Shown: one piece after another, positions 43,135 through 51,442 of the stretch | Layout of the letters: every line of letters starts with the position of its first letter | How positions within the stretch are numbered: position 1 is the first letter of the stretch | Assembly: GCF_965227725.1 (NCBI RefSeq) | Contig: NZ_CBDDGH010000001.1 | Coordinates: 496,001 to 560,000 of the forward strand | From: Shimia sp965227725 | Lineage (GTDB): Bacteria > Pseudomonadota > Alphaproteobacteria > Rhodobacterales > Rhodobacteraceae | DNA: 64,000 nucleotides | Direction of reading: 5' to 3' | Position numbers and translations under genes: made by a program | Notes under the pieces: model-generated | Told to the model about the DNA's origin: nothing | Database searches by the model: none | What the model saw: only the letters and a program-made list of their open reading frames with translations

Positions 43135-44523
43135 TCAGCTCGCCCCCAAATCTCCTTTCGGAAGGGTGATGCCAAAGGTGGTTCCGGTGTCACCGGTGGC
43201 CGCCAATTGGAGCTGTCCGCCATGCCCGCGGATCAGCTCAGCTGAAATTGCCAGCCCAAGCCCGGTGCCGCCTTTGCGAATCCCGCCCTGAAACGGCGTG
43301 AACAGATGTTCCTGCGCTTTGGCGGGCAGGCCCGGCCCGGTGTCGCGCACCGAAATCATCCAGGCCTCATCGGTTTCCCAGGCCGAGATCGCGATCTCCC
43401 CGGGCTGGCCACTGGCCACAATCGCCTGACGGGCGTTGCGCACGAGGTTGGAAATCACCCGAAAGAGCTGTTCGGGATCCGCGCGCATCATCAGCCCGGC
43501 GGGAATGTCCTCGGCAAAGCTCAGATCAAACTCGCCCACCGCAAGTCGCTCACTGGCAATCACATCGGCCACCAGCTCGCTGGGGGAAAACCGTGTCAGC
43601 GTTGGCGCGGGCTCTTCGGCCTTGCCAAAGGCCAGCGTGCTTTCACACAGGTGCACCGCGCGGGTGATGGAGTTCACCAGCTTGGGGGCCATCCGCGCCA
43701 CCAGCGGGTCTTCGCTGCTTTCGATCCGGTCGGTGAAGAGCTGGGCGGAGGTCAGGATATTGCGCAGATCGTGGCTCACCTTGGCCACCGCGCCGCCCAG
43801 CTGGGCCAGACGCTCTTTCTGGCGCAGCGCAGAGGTCAGCTCGGTCTGCAGCGTGTGCAGCGCCTCTTCGGCTTCGCGCAGCTCGGTGACGCCGGATTTG
43901 GGCGTGATCACGCTGCGCGCATCTTCCGGCGCTGCGGCATAGGTCTGCATATAGCGCACCACGCCTTCGATCGGGCGCACCAGAATCGCGCGCACCGCAA
44001 GGAAGAGCAGAAACGCTGTCATGATCGAGATCACCGCCGAAAGCGCCAGAACCCGCAGCCCGTAGTCGATCATCGAGGCGCGCAGATCCTGCGTGCCCAT
44101 GGTGACCTCAATCAGCAGCCCCGCATCCTGCACCGGCGCGCCGATCACGCGGATCACCCGCTCGCTGCGGTCCAGCAGCTGCATCATCGCGTCTTTGATC
44201 AGCACCCCGGCCGAGGCGCCGCGCATGTCATAGGTGTCGTTGATCGGCTCAGGGATGGGAGAGCTGAGAATCAACTGCCGCATCTCATCGCGCCGCAGCA
44301 CCACGTTGTAGACGCCCGCGTTTTTGAGCAGCTCGTCTTCCAGATCCATATCGATCATGTCATCCGCCAGCAGCGCGAGCGAGGCAATCTGTGCCCGCTC
44401 CAGACGCAACAGCAGGTAATCCTCGCGATACCGCGCAACCGAAGGGACAAAGATCAAGACCTCGGCCAGCATTACAAAGATGACCGTGAGGATCAGGAAC
44501 CGACCTGAAAGCGAATTGAGCAT
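43135..44523 (-). CDS. sensor histidine kinase
   Basis: This 462-residue two-pass membrane kinase has a first helix (ILTVIFVMLAEVLIFV) at ~10-30, a periplasmic sensor of ~140 residues, a second helix (VLALSAVISIMTAFLLFLAV) at ~185-205, a HAMP-like linker, a HisKA domain with phospho-His in AKVSHDLRNILTS, and an HATPase with the N box NLVRNARQAI, DTGPGLP and GGTGLGLAI. ATG 44523 is chosen since residues upstream overlap the oxidoreductase gene and have no sense. No response regulator is adjacent. The gene follows the oxidoreductase by 16 bases and may be the third gene of that operon. Confidence 0.85.
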   Translation of the reverse strand: MLNSLSGRFLILTVIFVMLAEVLIFVPSVARYREDYLLLRLERAQIASLALLADDMIDMDLEDELLKNAGVYNVVLRRDEMRQLILSSPIPEPINDTYDMRGASAGVLIKDAMMQLLDRSERVIRVIGAPVQDAGLLIEVTMGTQDLRASMIDYGLRVLALSAVISIMTAFLLFLAVRAILVRPIEGVVRYMQTYAAAPEDARSVITPKSGVTELREAEEALHTLQTELTSALRQKERLAQLGGAVAKVSHDLRNILTSAQLFTDRIESSEDPLVARMAPKLVNSITRAVHLCESTLAFGKAEEPAPTLTRFSPSELVADVIASERLAVGEFDLSFAEDIPAGLMMRADPEQLFRVISNLVRNARQAIVASGQPGEIAISAWETDEAWMISVRDTGPGLPAKAQEHLFTPFQGGIRKGGTGLGLAISAELIRGHGGQLQLAATGDTGTTFGITLPKGDLGAS

Positions 44524-44539
44524 GCGCGTCCGCCCTTTG

Positions 44540-45958
44540 TTATGGCAGCCAGCGTTGAACGAAGCCGACCACCCGTTTGACCTTAGGATTATCAAACAGT
44601 TGCGGAGAGAAATAGGCCCCTGCGACACGCTTGTTGATTTCTCCCACCGTTGGATAGGGCGCAACCATGCCCGCAACGGCGCTCATCTTGAGCTTATTGG
44701 CAATCACCAGCGCCCATAGGTTGATAAGCTCGCCCGCCTGCGGACCTGCAATCGACACCCCCACAGGGCGGCCTTTCACGACCATCGCCTTGATCAAACC
44801 TTTGGCCTTGCGCTCTGCAATAAGCCGGTCGTTGTGCTCAATCTCAAACCGCGCCACGGTCAGCTTGTCGCCATAGATCTTGCGCGCCTCCGCCTCTGTG
44901 GGGCCGATCTGCGCCAGCTCCGGGTCAGTGTAGGTCGCATAAGGGATGTGATCCGTGCGCGCCTTCGCTGGCAGCCCGAACAGGGCGGAGCGGATGATCA
45001 CACCCGCATGATAGCCCGCCACATGGGTGAACTGCGCGCCGCCCGCCACATCACCAATCGCATAGACCTTGCGGTTGGTGGTTTTCATGCTGTCGTCCAC
45101 CTTGATGCCGGTCTTGGTGGTCTCAATACCCGCTGCCGCGAGGTTCAGCTTATCGACATTGGCCTTGCGCCCCACGGCCACCAACAGATGTGAGCCGGTA
45201 AAACTGCGCCCGTCCTGGGTTTCCACGGTGATGGCCCCCGCCTGCCCGCTGATCTGCTTGGCCATGGCGTCCTCGGCAATCTCAAGCCCTTCGCTGCGCA
45301 GGTTATCCAAGACAATCGCCGCCATCTCTGGATCATCGCGGCCCAGTGCCTTGGCGCCCTCAATCACCGTCACCTTGATACCCAGCCGCTGATGCGCCTG
45401 CGCCATCTCCATGCCGATGGGACCCCCGCCAATGATCAGCAGATGCTCAGGCGTTTCGGTCAGGTCAAACAGTGTTTCATTGGTCAGGTAAGGCACCCCG
45501 TCCAACCCCGGGATCGGCGGCACCAGCGGGCTGGAGCCCGTGGCAATCACCACCCGGCGCGCGGTGATGCGGTGCTCTCCGGCCTCAACCACCTTCGGGC
45601 TGACAAAGCGGCCATATTCGCGGATCACCTGCACCCCAAAGCCTTCAAAGCGTTCTTGGCTGTCCACGGGCGCAATCTGGGCAATCACGTCTTTCACATG
45701 AGCCTTGGCGGCGGCGTAGTCCACCTGTGGCACCTGATCGGCCACGCCATAGATGCTGCTGTGCGCCTGCCCGTGAGCCGCCTTACCGCTGGCAATCAGC
45801 GCCTTGCTGGGGACGCAGCCAAAGTTCAGGCAGTCCCCGCCCATTTCGTGGCCCTCAAGCAGGGTCACATCCGCGCCCATCTGCGCCGCCCCGGCTGCCA
45901 CAGACAGCCCTCCAGAGCCGGCGCCAATGACCAGCACATCCGTCTTGATGTCTTGCAT
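44540..45958 (-). CDS. mercuric-reductase-like FAD pyridine nucleotide-disulfide oxidoreductase
   Basis: This 472-residue protein has an FAD motif VIGAGSGGLSVA at ~10-21, the redox disulfide GGDCLNFGCVPSK (~40-52), an NADPH motif IIGGGPIGMEMA (~175) and a dimerisation domain. At the C-terminus the dihydrolipoamide dehydrogenase HP-x-x-x-E is replaced by YPTVGE, as in MerA-like proteins. It lacks the HMA N-domain and the C-terminal Cys pair of true mercuric reductase, so Hg(II) reduction is unlikely. The start overlaps the TVP38-like stop (TAATG); the two genes are commonly adjacent and may act together in membrane or redox stress. Confidence 0.8.
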   Translation of the reverse strand: MQDIKTDVLVIGAGSGGLSVAAGAAQMGADVTLLEGHEMGGDCLNFGCVPSKALIASGKAAHGQAHSSIYGVADQVPQVDYAAAKAHVKDVIAQIAPVDSQERFEGFGVQVIREYGRFVSPKVVEAGEHRITARRVVIATGSSPLVPPIPGLDGVPYLTNETLFDLTETPEHLLIIGGGPIGMEMAQAHQRLGIKVTVIEGAKALGRDDPEMAAIVLDNLRSEGLEIAEDAMAKQISGQAGAITVETQDGRSFTGSHLLVAVGRKANVDKLNLAAAGIETTKTGIKVDDSMKTTNRKVYAIGDVAGGAQFTHVAGYHAGVIIRSALFGLPAKARTDHIPYATYTDPELAQIGPTEAEARKIYGDKLTVARFEIEHNDRLIAERKAKGLIKAMVVKGRPVGVSIAGPQAGELINLWALVIANKLKMSAVAGMVAPYPTVGEINKRVAGAYFSPQLFDNPKVKRVVGFVQRWLP

Positions 45959-46713
45959 TATACTGTCTCCCGGCCCCGAATACGCTTGATCACCGCAGGC
46001 AGCAACGACAGTGCCGCCAGACCCAGCATCGGCAAGAGCACATGCGGCTCAAAGATGATGCCAAGATTGGGTGTCTCACCGCGGGCAAAGACCTCGCCAA
46101 GGCCCGCCCCCACCGAGGTATAGACCAGACCACCGGGGATGATGCCAATGAAAGTGGAGACGACGTAGCGCCACAGCGGCACACCCACCAGCGCAGGGAT
46201 CAGATTTGCCACAAAGAAAGGCACCACCGGCACCAGACGGATCAGAAACAGCATGGTCCACTGATTCTCATCAATCCCGTCTTTCAGGGCTTTGATCCGC
46301 CCCTCAGAGCTGTCCATCTTGGCCGACAGGCGCTCCCCAAGGCCAAACTTGGCCGCCAGAAACACAACCGTCGCCCCCATGGTGGCCGCACCCACGTTGA
46401 ACAGAACGCCCGGAAAGGTGCCAAACAGAAAGCCGCCGGTGAGCGTGGCAATCGTTGCGCCAGGCAGGGAAAAGCCCGCGATGATCACATAAAGGATCAT
46501 GAACACCGCCACAGCCGCCCAGTAATGCTGATCCCGGTAGGCAATCAGCGTCTCGCGATTGTCGCGCAGGGTTTCAAAGCTCAGGTAGTCCCCCAATGCA
46601 TAGGCGCCGCCCACTGCGACACAGAGGATCACCGCCAAAGGCACCAGCCGTGCCCACTTTGATTTTGCCTCAGCGCGTTCGGTCTGGCCCGCGCCATCCG
46701 TTAGATCTGCCAT
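45958..46713 (-). CDS. TVP38/TMEM64 (DedA-like) membrane protein
   Basis: This 251-residue integral membrane protein of the SNARE-associated/DedA-like family has about six hydrophobic segments, with the family core GATIATLTGGFLFGTFPGVL, followed by IRLVPVVPFFVANLIPALVGVP. The proposed start is ATG 46713 (MADLTDGAGQ); an earlier GTG reading MTKGNDQK is possible. Role in lipid or small-molecule transport is poorly known. First gene of the TVP38-oxidoreductase-kinase run; the divergent rpmH promoter region lies upstream. Confidence 0.8.
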   Translation of the reverse strand: MADLTDGAGQTERAEAKSKWARLVPLAVILCVAVGGAYALGDYLSFETLRDNRETLIAYRDQHYWAAVAVFMILYVIIAGFSLPGATIATLTGGFLFGTFPGVLFNVGAATMGATVVFLAAKFGLGERLSAKMDSSEGRIKALKDGIDENQWTMLFLIRLVPVVPFFVANLIPALVGVPLWRYVVSTFIGIIPGGLVYTSVGAGLGEVFARGETPNLGIIFEPHVLLPMLGLAALSLLPAVIKRIRGRETV

Positions 46714-46918
46714 CTTTTGGTCGTTACCCTTGGTCACAGTCTGTCTCTTTTCCTCAAAATGAGACAGTCCCCTTCTAAACAACAGAGGGTTCACGGCGGG
46801 TTGATCGCACTCGCACGGTTTCGTGATGAAATCCGCCCCTTTCCGCAGTTCTGAAACATTCTGTGTGCATATCGGCCTTCGGGGCTTGTGTTTTTGTAGC
46901 AAATCCGCGATCAGGCGT

Positions 46919-46947
46919 TTGACTTATCTCGCAGGCCCGTCTAAAGA
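46919..46947 (+). promoter_or_regulatory. candidate sigma-70 promoter of rpmH-rnpA
   Basis: TTGACT (46919-46924) and TAAAGA (46942-46947) with a 17-base spacer, ~85 bases upstream of rpmH. The −35 is near consensus and the spacing is optimal; the −10 is weaker. Direction and position suit the rpmH-rnpA transcript. Confidence 0.5.
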
Positions 46948-47031
46948 CCGGGCTTCGAATAGACAGGCTCCGCGAATCTATCGCTTGATCGACTTGCCGG
47001 CGCCTCCACACTTTGTAACGGAGACGGAGCG

Positions 47032-47166
47032 ATGAAACGCACCTACCAACCTTCGAACCTGGTTCGTAAACGCCGCCACGGCTTCCGTGCGCGCATGGCC
47101 ACCAAAGCTGGCCGCAAAATCCTGAACGCACGCCGCGCACGCGGTCGTAAGTCGCTGAGCGCATAA
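47032..47166 (+). CDS. rpmH: 50S ribosomal protein L34
   Basis: A 44-residue basic protein, [18 protein letters not shown] then [19 protein letters not shown], the complete L34 sequence pattern, ending KSLSA. GGAGACGGAG lies 3-12 bases before the ATG. It is part of the large ribosomal subunit. The rnpA gene follows after 37 bases, the nearly universal bacterial pairing. Confidence 0.98.
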
Positions 47167-47203
47167 GCTCACCGACACCGTTTATACGGATCGTTCAAAC
47201 AAA

Positions 47204-47653
47204 ATGACACCGCCGGAGACCCCCACGGAAGGCCCTGCCAACCACGGGACGACGTCTCCGGCGGTTTCTCTTTGCGCGCAGGAAGCCCTGCTGGTTCTGA
47301 AAAACCGCAGCGAGTTTCTCGCCGCCGCCCGCGCCCGCAAACAGGGCACCAAGGCGATGATGATTCAGGCACGCAAGCGCCGCGAGTCGGAAGACGCTGA
47401 TCCAGCGGTGATCCGCGTCGGCTACACCTGTTCCAAAAAAGTCGGCAATGCAGTTGCCCGCAACCGCGCCAAGCGCCGGATGCGCGAAGTCGCCCGCGCG
47501 GTGCTGCCTGCCTTTGGCAAACCCGGCTGGGATTACGTGCTGATCGGCCGCAAAGATGAGACCGCCGCGCGTGACATGCTGGCGCTGCAGGCCGATCTCA
47601 AATGGGCGTTGCGCAAGCTGCACGCTCCAGCCAAGCCGCGCCCGCAGACATAA
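47204..47653 (+). CDS. rnpA: ribonuclease P protein component
   Basis: A 149-residue protein. The RnpA core starts near residue 28 (LLVLKNRSEFLAAARARKQG) and contains the RNR signature (GNAVARNRAKRRMREV). It binds RNase P RNA and helps 5' processing of tRNA precursors. The first ~25 residues are a low-conservation Pro/Thr-rich extension, also common in Rhodobacteraceae as far as I recall. The start ATG has no strong ribosome site and lies at the left arm of a 12-bp inverted repeat (47209-47220 / 47254-47265), so initiation could be structure-dependent. Confidence 0.92.
   Translation: MTPPETPTEGPANHGTTSPAVSLCAQEALLVLKNRSEFLAAARARKQGTKAMMIQARKRRESEDADPAVIRVGYTCSKKVGNAVARNRAKRRMREVARAVLPAFGKPGWDYVLIGRKDETAARDMLALQADLKWALRKLHAPAKPRPQT
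47209..47265 (+). promoter_or_regulatory. 12-bp inverted repeat over the rnpA start
   Basis: ACCGCCGGAGAC (47209-47220) is perfectly complementary to GTCTCCGGCGGT (47254-47265) with a 33-base loop. There is no T-run directly after it beyond ttctcttt, so it is not a clear terminator. Being at codons 2-21 of rnpA it may modulate translation or mRNA decay between rpmH and rnpA. Confidence 0.6.
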
Positions 47654-47864
47654 GCCCCCTGCCCTCCACGGCCCGTGTTACAGGACACATCAAGTGAGCG
47701 CCTGACAGAGACCCGTCTCAAGGTCTTTCCACGATCGTTAAAACACGTTCGACTTTGACGCAGTTCAGCATCAAAAATCCTTTCCCTTTCGGGAAGCGTT
47801 AATGTTTCGGATGCACCTTCCGCTGGCTCAGAACCAAATGCCAACGAAACGATCCGTCGCCACG

Positions 47865-48185
47865 ATGTCTGTCACAATCCTCCTCACCTTTGTTGTCACA
47901 ACTGACGACACCTCCCACTTCCGCGAGACCATTTCTGTGCTGGCCAATCAGGTGCAACGCATGCCCGGCGCGCTGCGCTATGCGGTGTTTCAGGGCAAAG
48001 ACGATCCGAATTATTTTCACGTGCATCAGGTCTGGGCCAACCGGGAATGCTATCAGGCCTATATCAACAGCGAAGAGGCCGACCGCGCGTTTGTCACGCT
48101 GCGCGGCATTGTTTCGGAGCTGCTGGTCAAAGAGCTGATTCCCGTCGCCAACAGCGACAGCACACCGGTGCTGGTTGCCGGCTGA
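47865..48185 (+). CDS. antibiotic biosynthesis monooxygenase (ABM)-domain protein
   Basis: This ~106-residue protein has the dimeric ferredoxin-like ABM fold: VTILLTFVVTTDD strand, ETISVLANQVQRMPGALRYAVFQGKDDPN, and YFHVHQVWANRECYQAYINSE. Related proteins are small monooxygenases or quinol-modifying enzymes such as YgiN. The start at 47865 (MSVTILL) is where homology should begin; an upstream ATG at 47802 is also in frame. It is isolated between rnpA and argB, where other alphaproteobacteria usually carry yidC. Function undetermined. Confidence 0.65.
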   Translation: MSVTILLTFVVTTDDTSHFRETISVLANQVQRMPGALRYAVFQGKDDPNYFHVHQVWANRECYQAYINSEEADRAFVTLRGIVSELLVKELIPVANSDSTPVLVAG

Positions 48186-48388
48186 TCCCTGCATTTGTCG
48201 GTGCGTTAAGCTTTGCCCCCTTCCGAAACGGGCACCTCCGCAATACAGCCGCGATACAGACGCAATACCGACGCGCCAAATCGGGTTAATTTTGCACTTT
48301 CTAGCCAAATCGGAACCCAACTCGTCCATTGCGCCTTGGCACCCTTGCTCATAGCCGTTAACAGGCTGTTTCAAAGAGGTCAGCGAAG

Positions 48389-49252
48389 ATGAAGACACGA
48401 GATATGAACCGCGATTGGATCGCCACCGCCCGCACACTCTCCCAGGCTCTGCCTTACCTTCAGCGCTATGCTGGGGCGACGGTTGTGATCAAGCTCGGCG
48501 GCCACGCCATGGGCTCTGATGAGGCCATGGATGACTTTGCCCGCGACGTGGTTCTGATGCGTCAGGTCGGCATCAATCCAGTGGTCGTGCACGGCGGTGG
48601 CCCGATGATCAATGCGATGCTGGAACGGCTTGAAATCAAATCGGAATTTGTAAACGGCAAACGGGTCACAGATGCCGCCACCGTCGAGGTGGTGGAGATG
48701 GTCCTCTCCGGTGTTGTGAACAAACGCATCGTCTCTGCGATCAACCGTCAGGGCGGCAAGGCCGTGGGTCTGTCCGGCAAGGACGCCAACCTGATGATCT
48801 GCGATCAGACCAACGCAGATCTCGGCTTTGTCGGCACCCCGGCAGAGATGAACCCTGCGATTTTGCACGAACTTTTTGCCAATGACACCATCCCGGTGAT
48901 TGCACCTTTGGGCGGTGGCCGTGATGGCGAGACCTTCAACGTGAACGGCGACACCGCCGCGGGCGCCATCGCCGGCGCACTGGCTGCGGACCGCCTCCTG
49001 CTGCTCACCGATGTGGCTGGCGTCAAGAACGGCGAAGGCGAAGTCCTGACCGAGCTGAAAGCCCAGCAAATTCGCGACCTTATCGCAGAAGGCGTGATCG
49101 CGGGCGGCATGATCCCCAAGACCGAAACAGCGCTGGCCGCCATTGATCTTGGCGTGCGCGCTGCGGTCATTCTGGATGGCCGCGCCCCCAACGCCTGCCT
49201 TCTGGAGCTGTTCACCGAACATGGTGCAGGCTCCATTATCCGCGCGGATTGA
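48389..49252 (+). CDS. argB: acetylglutamate kinase
   Basis: This 287-residue amino-acid kinase phosphorylates N-acetylglutamate, the second step of arginine synthesis. Motifs: VVIKLGGHAMG (phosphate loop Lys), VVVHGGGPMINAML, and the C-terminal AGGMIPKTETALAAI with the catalytic/regulatory Lys. The N-terminal extension (MKTRDMNRDWIATARTLSQA) is the helix associated with hexameric, arginine-sensitive forms. AGAGGTCAGCGAAG precedes the ATG. Full length and intact. Confidence 0.95.
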   Translation: MKTRDMNRDWIATARTLSQALPYLQRYAGATVVIKLGGHAMGSDEAMDDFARDVVLMRQVGINPVVVHGGGPMINAMLERLEIKSEFVNGKRVTDAATVEVVEMVLSGVVNKRIVSAINRQGGKAVGLSGKDANLMICDQTNADLGFVGTPAEMNPAILHELFANDTIPVIAPLGGGRDGETFNVNGDTAAGAIAGALAADRLLLLTDVAGVKNGEGEVLTELKAQQIRDLIAEGVIAGGMIPKTETALAAIDLGVRAAVILDGRAPNACLLELFTEHGAGSIIRAD

Positions 49253-49421
49253 ACCCGATTGGGGCGCAAATAACCGCGCCCCATTTCTCCGCTTGAGCCA
49301 ACCAGACAGCCTGTGCATTCTGAACGGGAGCGAACGCCTTGCGCAAAGCCGCGCAACGGCCGCGAACCTGTGGTATTGTCATGCACAAGCTGAACATCTC
49401 TCACCCCAATCCCGCCGCCAC

Positions 49422-50072
49422 ATGAGCTACCGCGCGATTGAAAAAGCCGCGAAAAAGGCTGGCCTGCTCACAATGGGCGCAGCGCATGTCCGAAATCTAA
49501 CGGGCGTTGCCAGTGATCCGTCAACTGTGGTGCTCTTGGGCACGGGCGCGGCGTTCTGGCCCATCTTCGCTGCCTCTCGCGAAGGTCAGGACGGGCATCC
49601 CCACCCTGTCGACCGATGGTCCAAGCGCATCGTCGGCACACTCGCGGATCAGTTTGACGCCACAACCGCCTATCCGTCAGACGGGCCGCCCTACCCGCCC
49701 TTCATTTCATGGGCCTTGAAGACAAACCGATTTTTCCTCAGCCCCGTAGGCATGATGGTGCATGACACGGTTGGCTTGATGATCTCCATTCGCGGCGCGC
49801 TGCTCTTTGACACAGAGCTTGTGATCCCCACTGCTGATCTTGCCTCCCCCTGCGCGGTTTGCGAAGCTCCTTGCACCACCGCCTGCCCTGTGGGTGCGCT
49901 CTCCGCTGAGGCCCCTTACGACGTCACTGCCTGCCACGGCTACCTCGACACCCCAGAGGGCCAGAGCTGCATGTCACAAGGCTGCCACGCCCGCCGCGCC
50001 TGCCCGGTCTCCGCCGGAGCCGCTCGCACAGACGCCCAATCGGCCCTTCACATGAAAGCGTTCCACCCATGA
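49422..50072 (+). CDS. ferredoxin-like [4Fe-4S] protein
   Basis: This 216-residue protein has C-terminal cysteine clusters CAVCEAPCTTACPVGAL and, further on, CHARRACPV, enough for one or two iron-sulfur clusters. The N-terminal ~130 residues (MSYRAIEKAAKKAGLLTMGA, VLLGTGAAFWPIF) resemble the front part of epoxyqueuosine-reductase-like proteins, though the full QueG domain set is missing. ATG 49422 is the first sensible start; upstream codons overlap argB. It overlaps the next gene by four bases (ATGA). Role: electron transfer, partner unknown. Confidence 0.65.
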   Translation: MSYRAIEKAAKKAGLLTMGAAHVRNLTGVASDPSTVVLLGTGAAFWPIFAASREGQDGHPHPVDRWSKRIVGTLADQFDATTAYPSDGPPYPPFISWALKTNRFFLSPVGMMVHDTVGLMISIRGALLFDTELVIPTADLASPCAVCEAPCTTACPVGALSAEAPYDVTACHGYLDTPEGQSCMSQGCHARRACPVSAGAARTDAQSALHMKAFHP

Positions 50073-50584
50073 GCCGCACCCTGATCCTGATGCGCCACGC
50101 CAAATCAAGCTGGGATGACTTCAATCAACCCGATCACGCCCGCCCCCTCAATAAGCGCGGACGCGCCTCAGCCCATGCTCTCGGCAAATGGTTGGCCCTT
50201 CAGGCCCTACTGCCGCAGGAAGTCCTCTGCTCCAGCTCAGAGCGCACCCGCGAAACGCTGGATCGTCTCACACTGCCAAACAGCCCGAAAGTCAGCTATC
50301 TGGATGCGCTCTATCACGCGCCCGCTGACACCATGCTGCACAGCCTGCGCGCCGCCAGTCAGCCCACGGTGCTTATGATCGGTCACAATCCGGGCATCGC
50401 CTATTTTGCAGATCAGCTTGCAGCAAAAGACCCAGACCATCCCCGCTTCCATGACTATCCCACGGCTGCGACTACGATCTTTCATTTTGATCTAAAGGAC
50501 TGGAAAGACGTGCAATACGGGGCTGGGGATGTGGTCGACTTCGTCATACCCCGCGAGTTGATGGCACGCGATTCAGACCTCTAG
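50069..50584 (+). CDS. SixA-like histidine phosphatase
   Basis: This 171-residue branch-2 histidine phosphatase has the RHG-type motif LMRHAKSSWDD (phospho-His10) and downstream SSSERTRETLDRL, with a second His in MIGHNPGIAYFA. SixA removes phosphate from histidine-phosphotransfer domains; short family members like this are widespread in Roseobacters. Starts within the ferredoxin-like stop. Transcription ends at the perfect hairpin 50593-50616. Confidence 0.85.
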   Translation: MSRTLILMRHAKSSWDDFNQPDHARPLNKRGRASAHALGKWLALQALLPQEVLCSSSERTRETLDRLTLPNSPKVSYLDALYHAPADTMLHSLRAASQPTVLMIGHNPGIAYFADQLAAKDPDHPRFHDYPTAATTIFHFDLKDWKDVQYGAGDVVDFVIPRELMARDSDL

Positions 50585-50592
50585 GCATAGAA

Positions 50593-50616
50593 AAAGGCGG
50601 GGATGGCCCCGCCTTT
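50593..50616. terminator. bidirectional Rho-independent terminator
   Basis: Perfect 10-bp stem AAAGGCGGGG / CCCCGCCTTT with a four-base loop, flanked by A-rich sequence on the left (T-run on the minus strand). It lies between two converging genes, the phosphatase and the aap ATPase. Confidence 0.9.
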
Positions 50617-50639
50617 CCAATGTCTCGTTTGCGCAGAAA

Positions 50640-51431
50640 TCAGTGACCGAGAATCTGGCTCAGGAACAGTTTGGTCCGTTCGCTCTTCGGGTTGTTGAAG
50701 AACTCTTCCGGCTCGTTCTGCTCCACGATCTGGCCTTGGTCCATGAAAATCACGCGGTTCGCCACCTGACGGGCAAAGCCCATCTCGTGGGTCACACACA
50801 GCATGGTCATGCCTTCTTCCGCGAGCTCGATCATGGTGTCGAGCACCTCTTTGATCATCTCAGGGTCAAGCGCTGAGGTCGGTTCGTCAAACAGCATGAT
50901 GCGTGGTTTCATGCAGAGCGAGCGGGCAATCGCCACACGCTGCTGCTGACCACCGGACAGCTGGCCCGGATACTTCAGCGCCTGATCCGGAATCTTCACC
51001 TTCTCAAGGAAGTGCATCGCGATCTCTTCGGCTTCTTTCTTGGGTGTCTTGCGAACCCAGATCGGCGCCAGCGTGCAGTTCTCCAGAATGGTCAGGTGCG
51101 GGAACAGGTTGAAGTGCTGAAAGCACATGCCAACTTCCGATCGGATTTTGTCGATGTTTTTCAGGTCGTTGGTCAGCTCGATCCCATCCACGACGATGTC
51201 GCCCGACTGGTGCTCTTCCAGACGGTTGATACAGCGGATCAGAGTGGATTTACCGGAGCCCGAAGGCCCCGCAATCACGATCCGCTCACCTTCGTTGACG
51301 GTCAGGTTGATGTCCCGCAACACGTGGAAACTGCCGTACCACTTGTTCATGTTGGAGATTTGAATCGCAACCTGGTCACTCACATGCATCTTGGAGCGGT
51401 CGATCGCGCGGTCGGTCATAAGTTCAGACAT
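50640..51431 (-). CDS. aapP: general L-amino acid ABC transporter ATP-binding protein
   Basis: This 263-residue ABC ATPase of the polar amino-acid group has Walker A GPSGSGKST, signature LSGGQQQRVAIARSL, Walker B IMLFDEPTSALDPE and H-loop CVTHEMGF. It drives uptake of a broad set of amino acids with the two permeases and binding protein encoded upstream (order J-Q-M-P, as in Rhizobium aap and Rhodobacter bzt). ATG 51431 follows AAGGAG. Last gene of the operon, ending at the bidirectional terminator. Confidence 0.95.
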   Translation of the reverse strand: MSELMTDRAIDRSKMHVSDQVAIQISNMNKWYGSFHVLRDINLTVNEGERIVIAGPSGSGKSTLIRCINRLEEHQSGDIVVDGIELTNDLKNIDKIRSEVGMCFQHFNLFPHLTILENCTLAPIWVRKTPKKEAEEIAMHFLEKVKIPDQALKYPGQLSGGQQQRVAIARSLCMKPRIMLFDEPTSALDPEMIKEVLDTMIELAEEGMTMLCVTHEMGFARQVANRVIFMDQGQIVEQNEPEEFFNNPKSERTKLFLSQILGH

Positions 51432-51442
51432 GGGTGAACTCC

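Noticed and set aside
43306..44508. 400-codon open frame on the + strand
   Set aside because: It is antisense to the histidine kinase; its His/Arg/Gly-rich translation is a by-product of high-GC codon use.
44540..45958. True mercuric reductase / mer operon
   Set aside because: No HMA domain, no C-terminal Cys pair, and no merR/merT/merP nearby.
45392..46123. 243-codon + strand frame
   Set aside because: Runs antisense through the ends of the oxidoreductase and TVP38-like genes; no domain.
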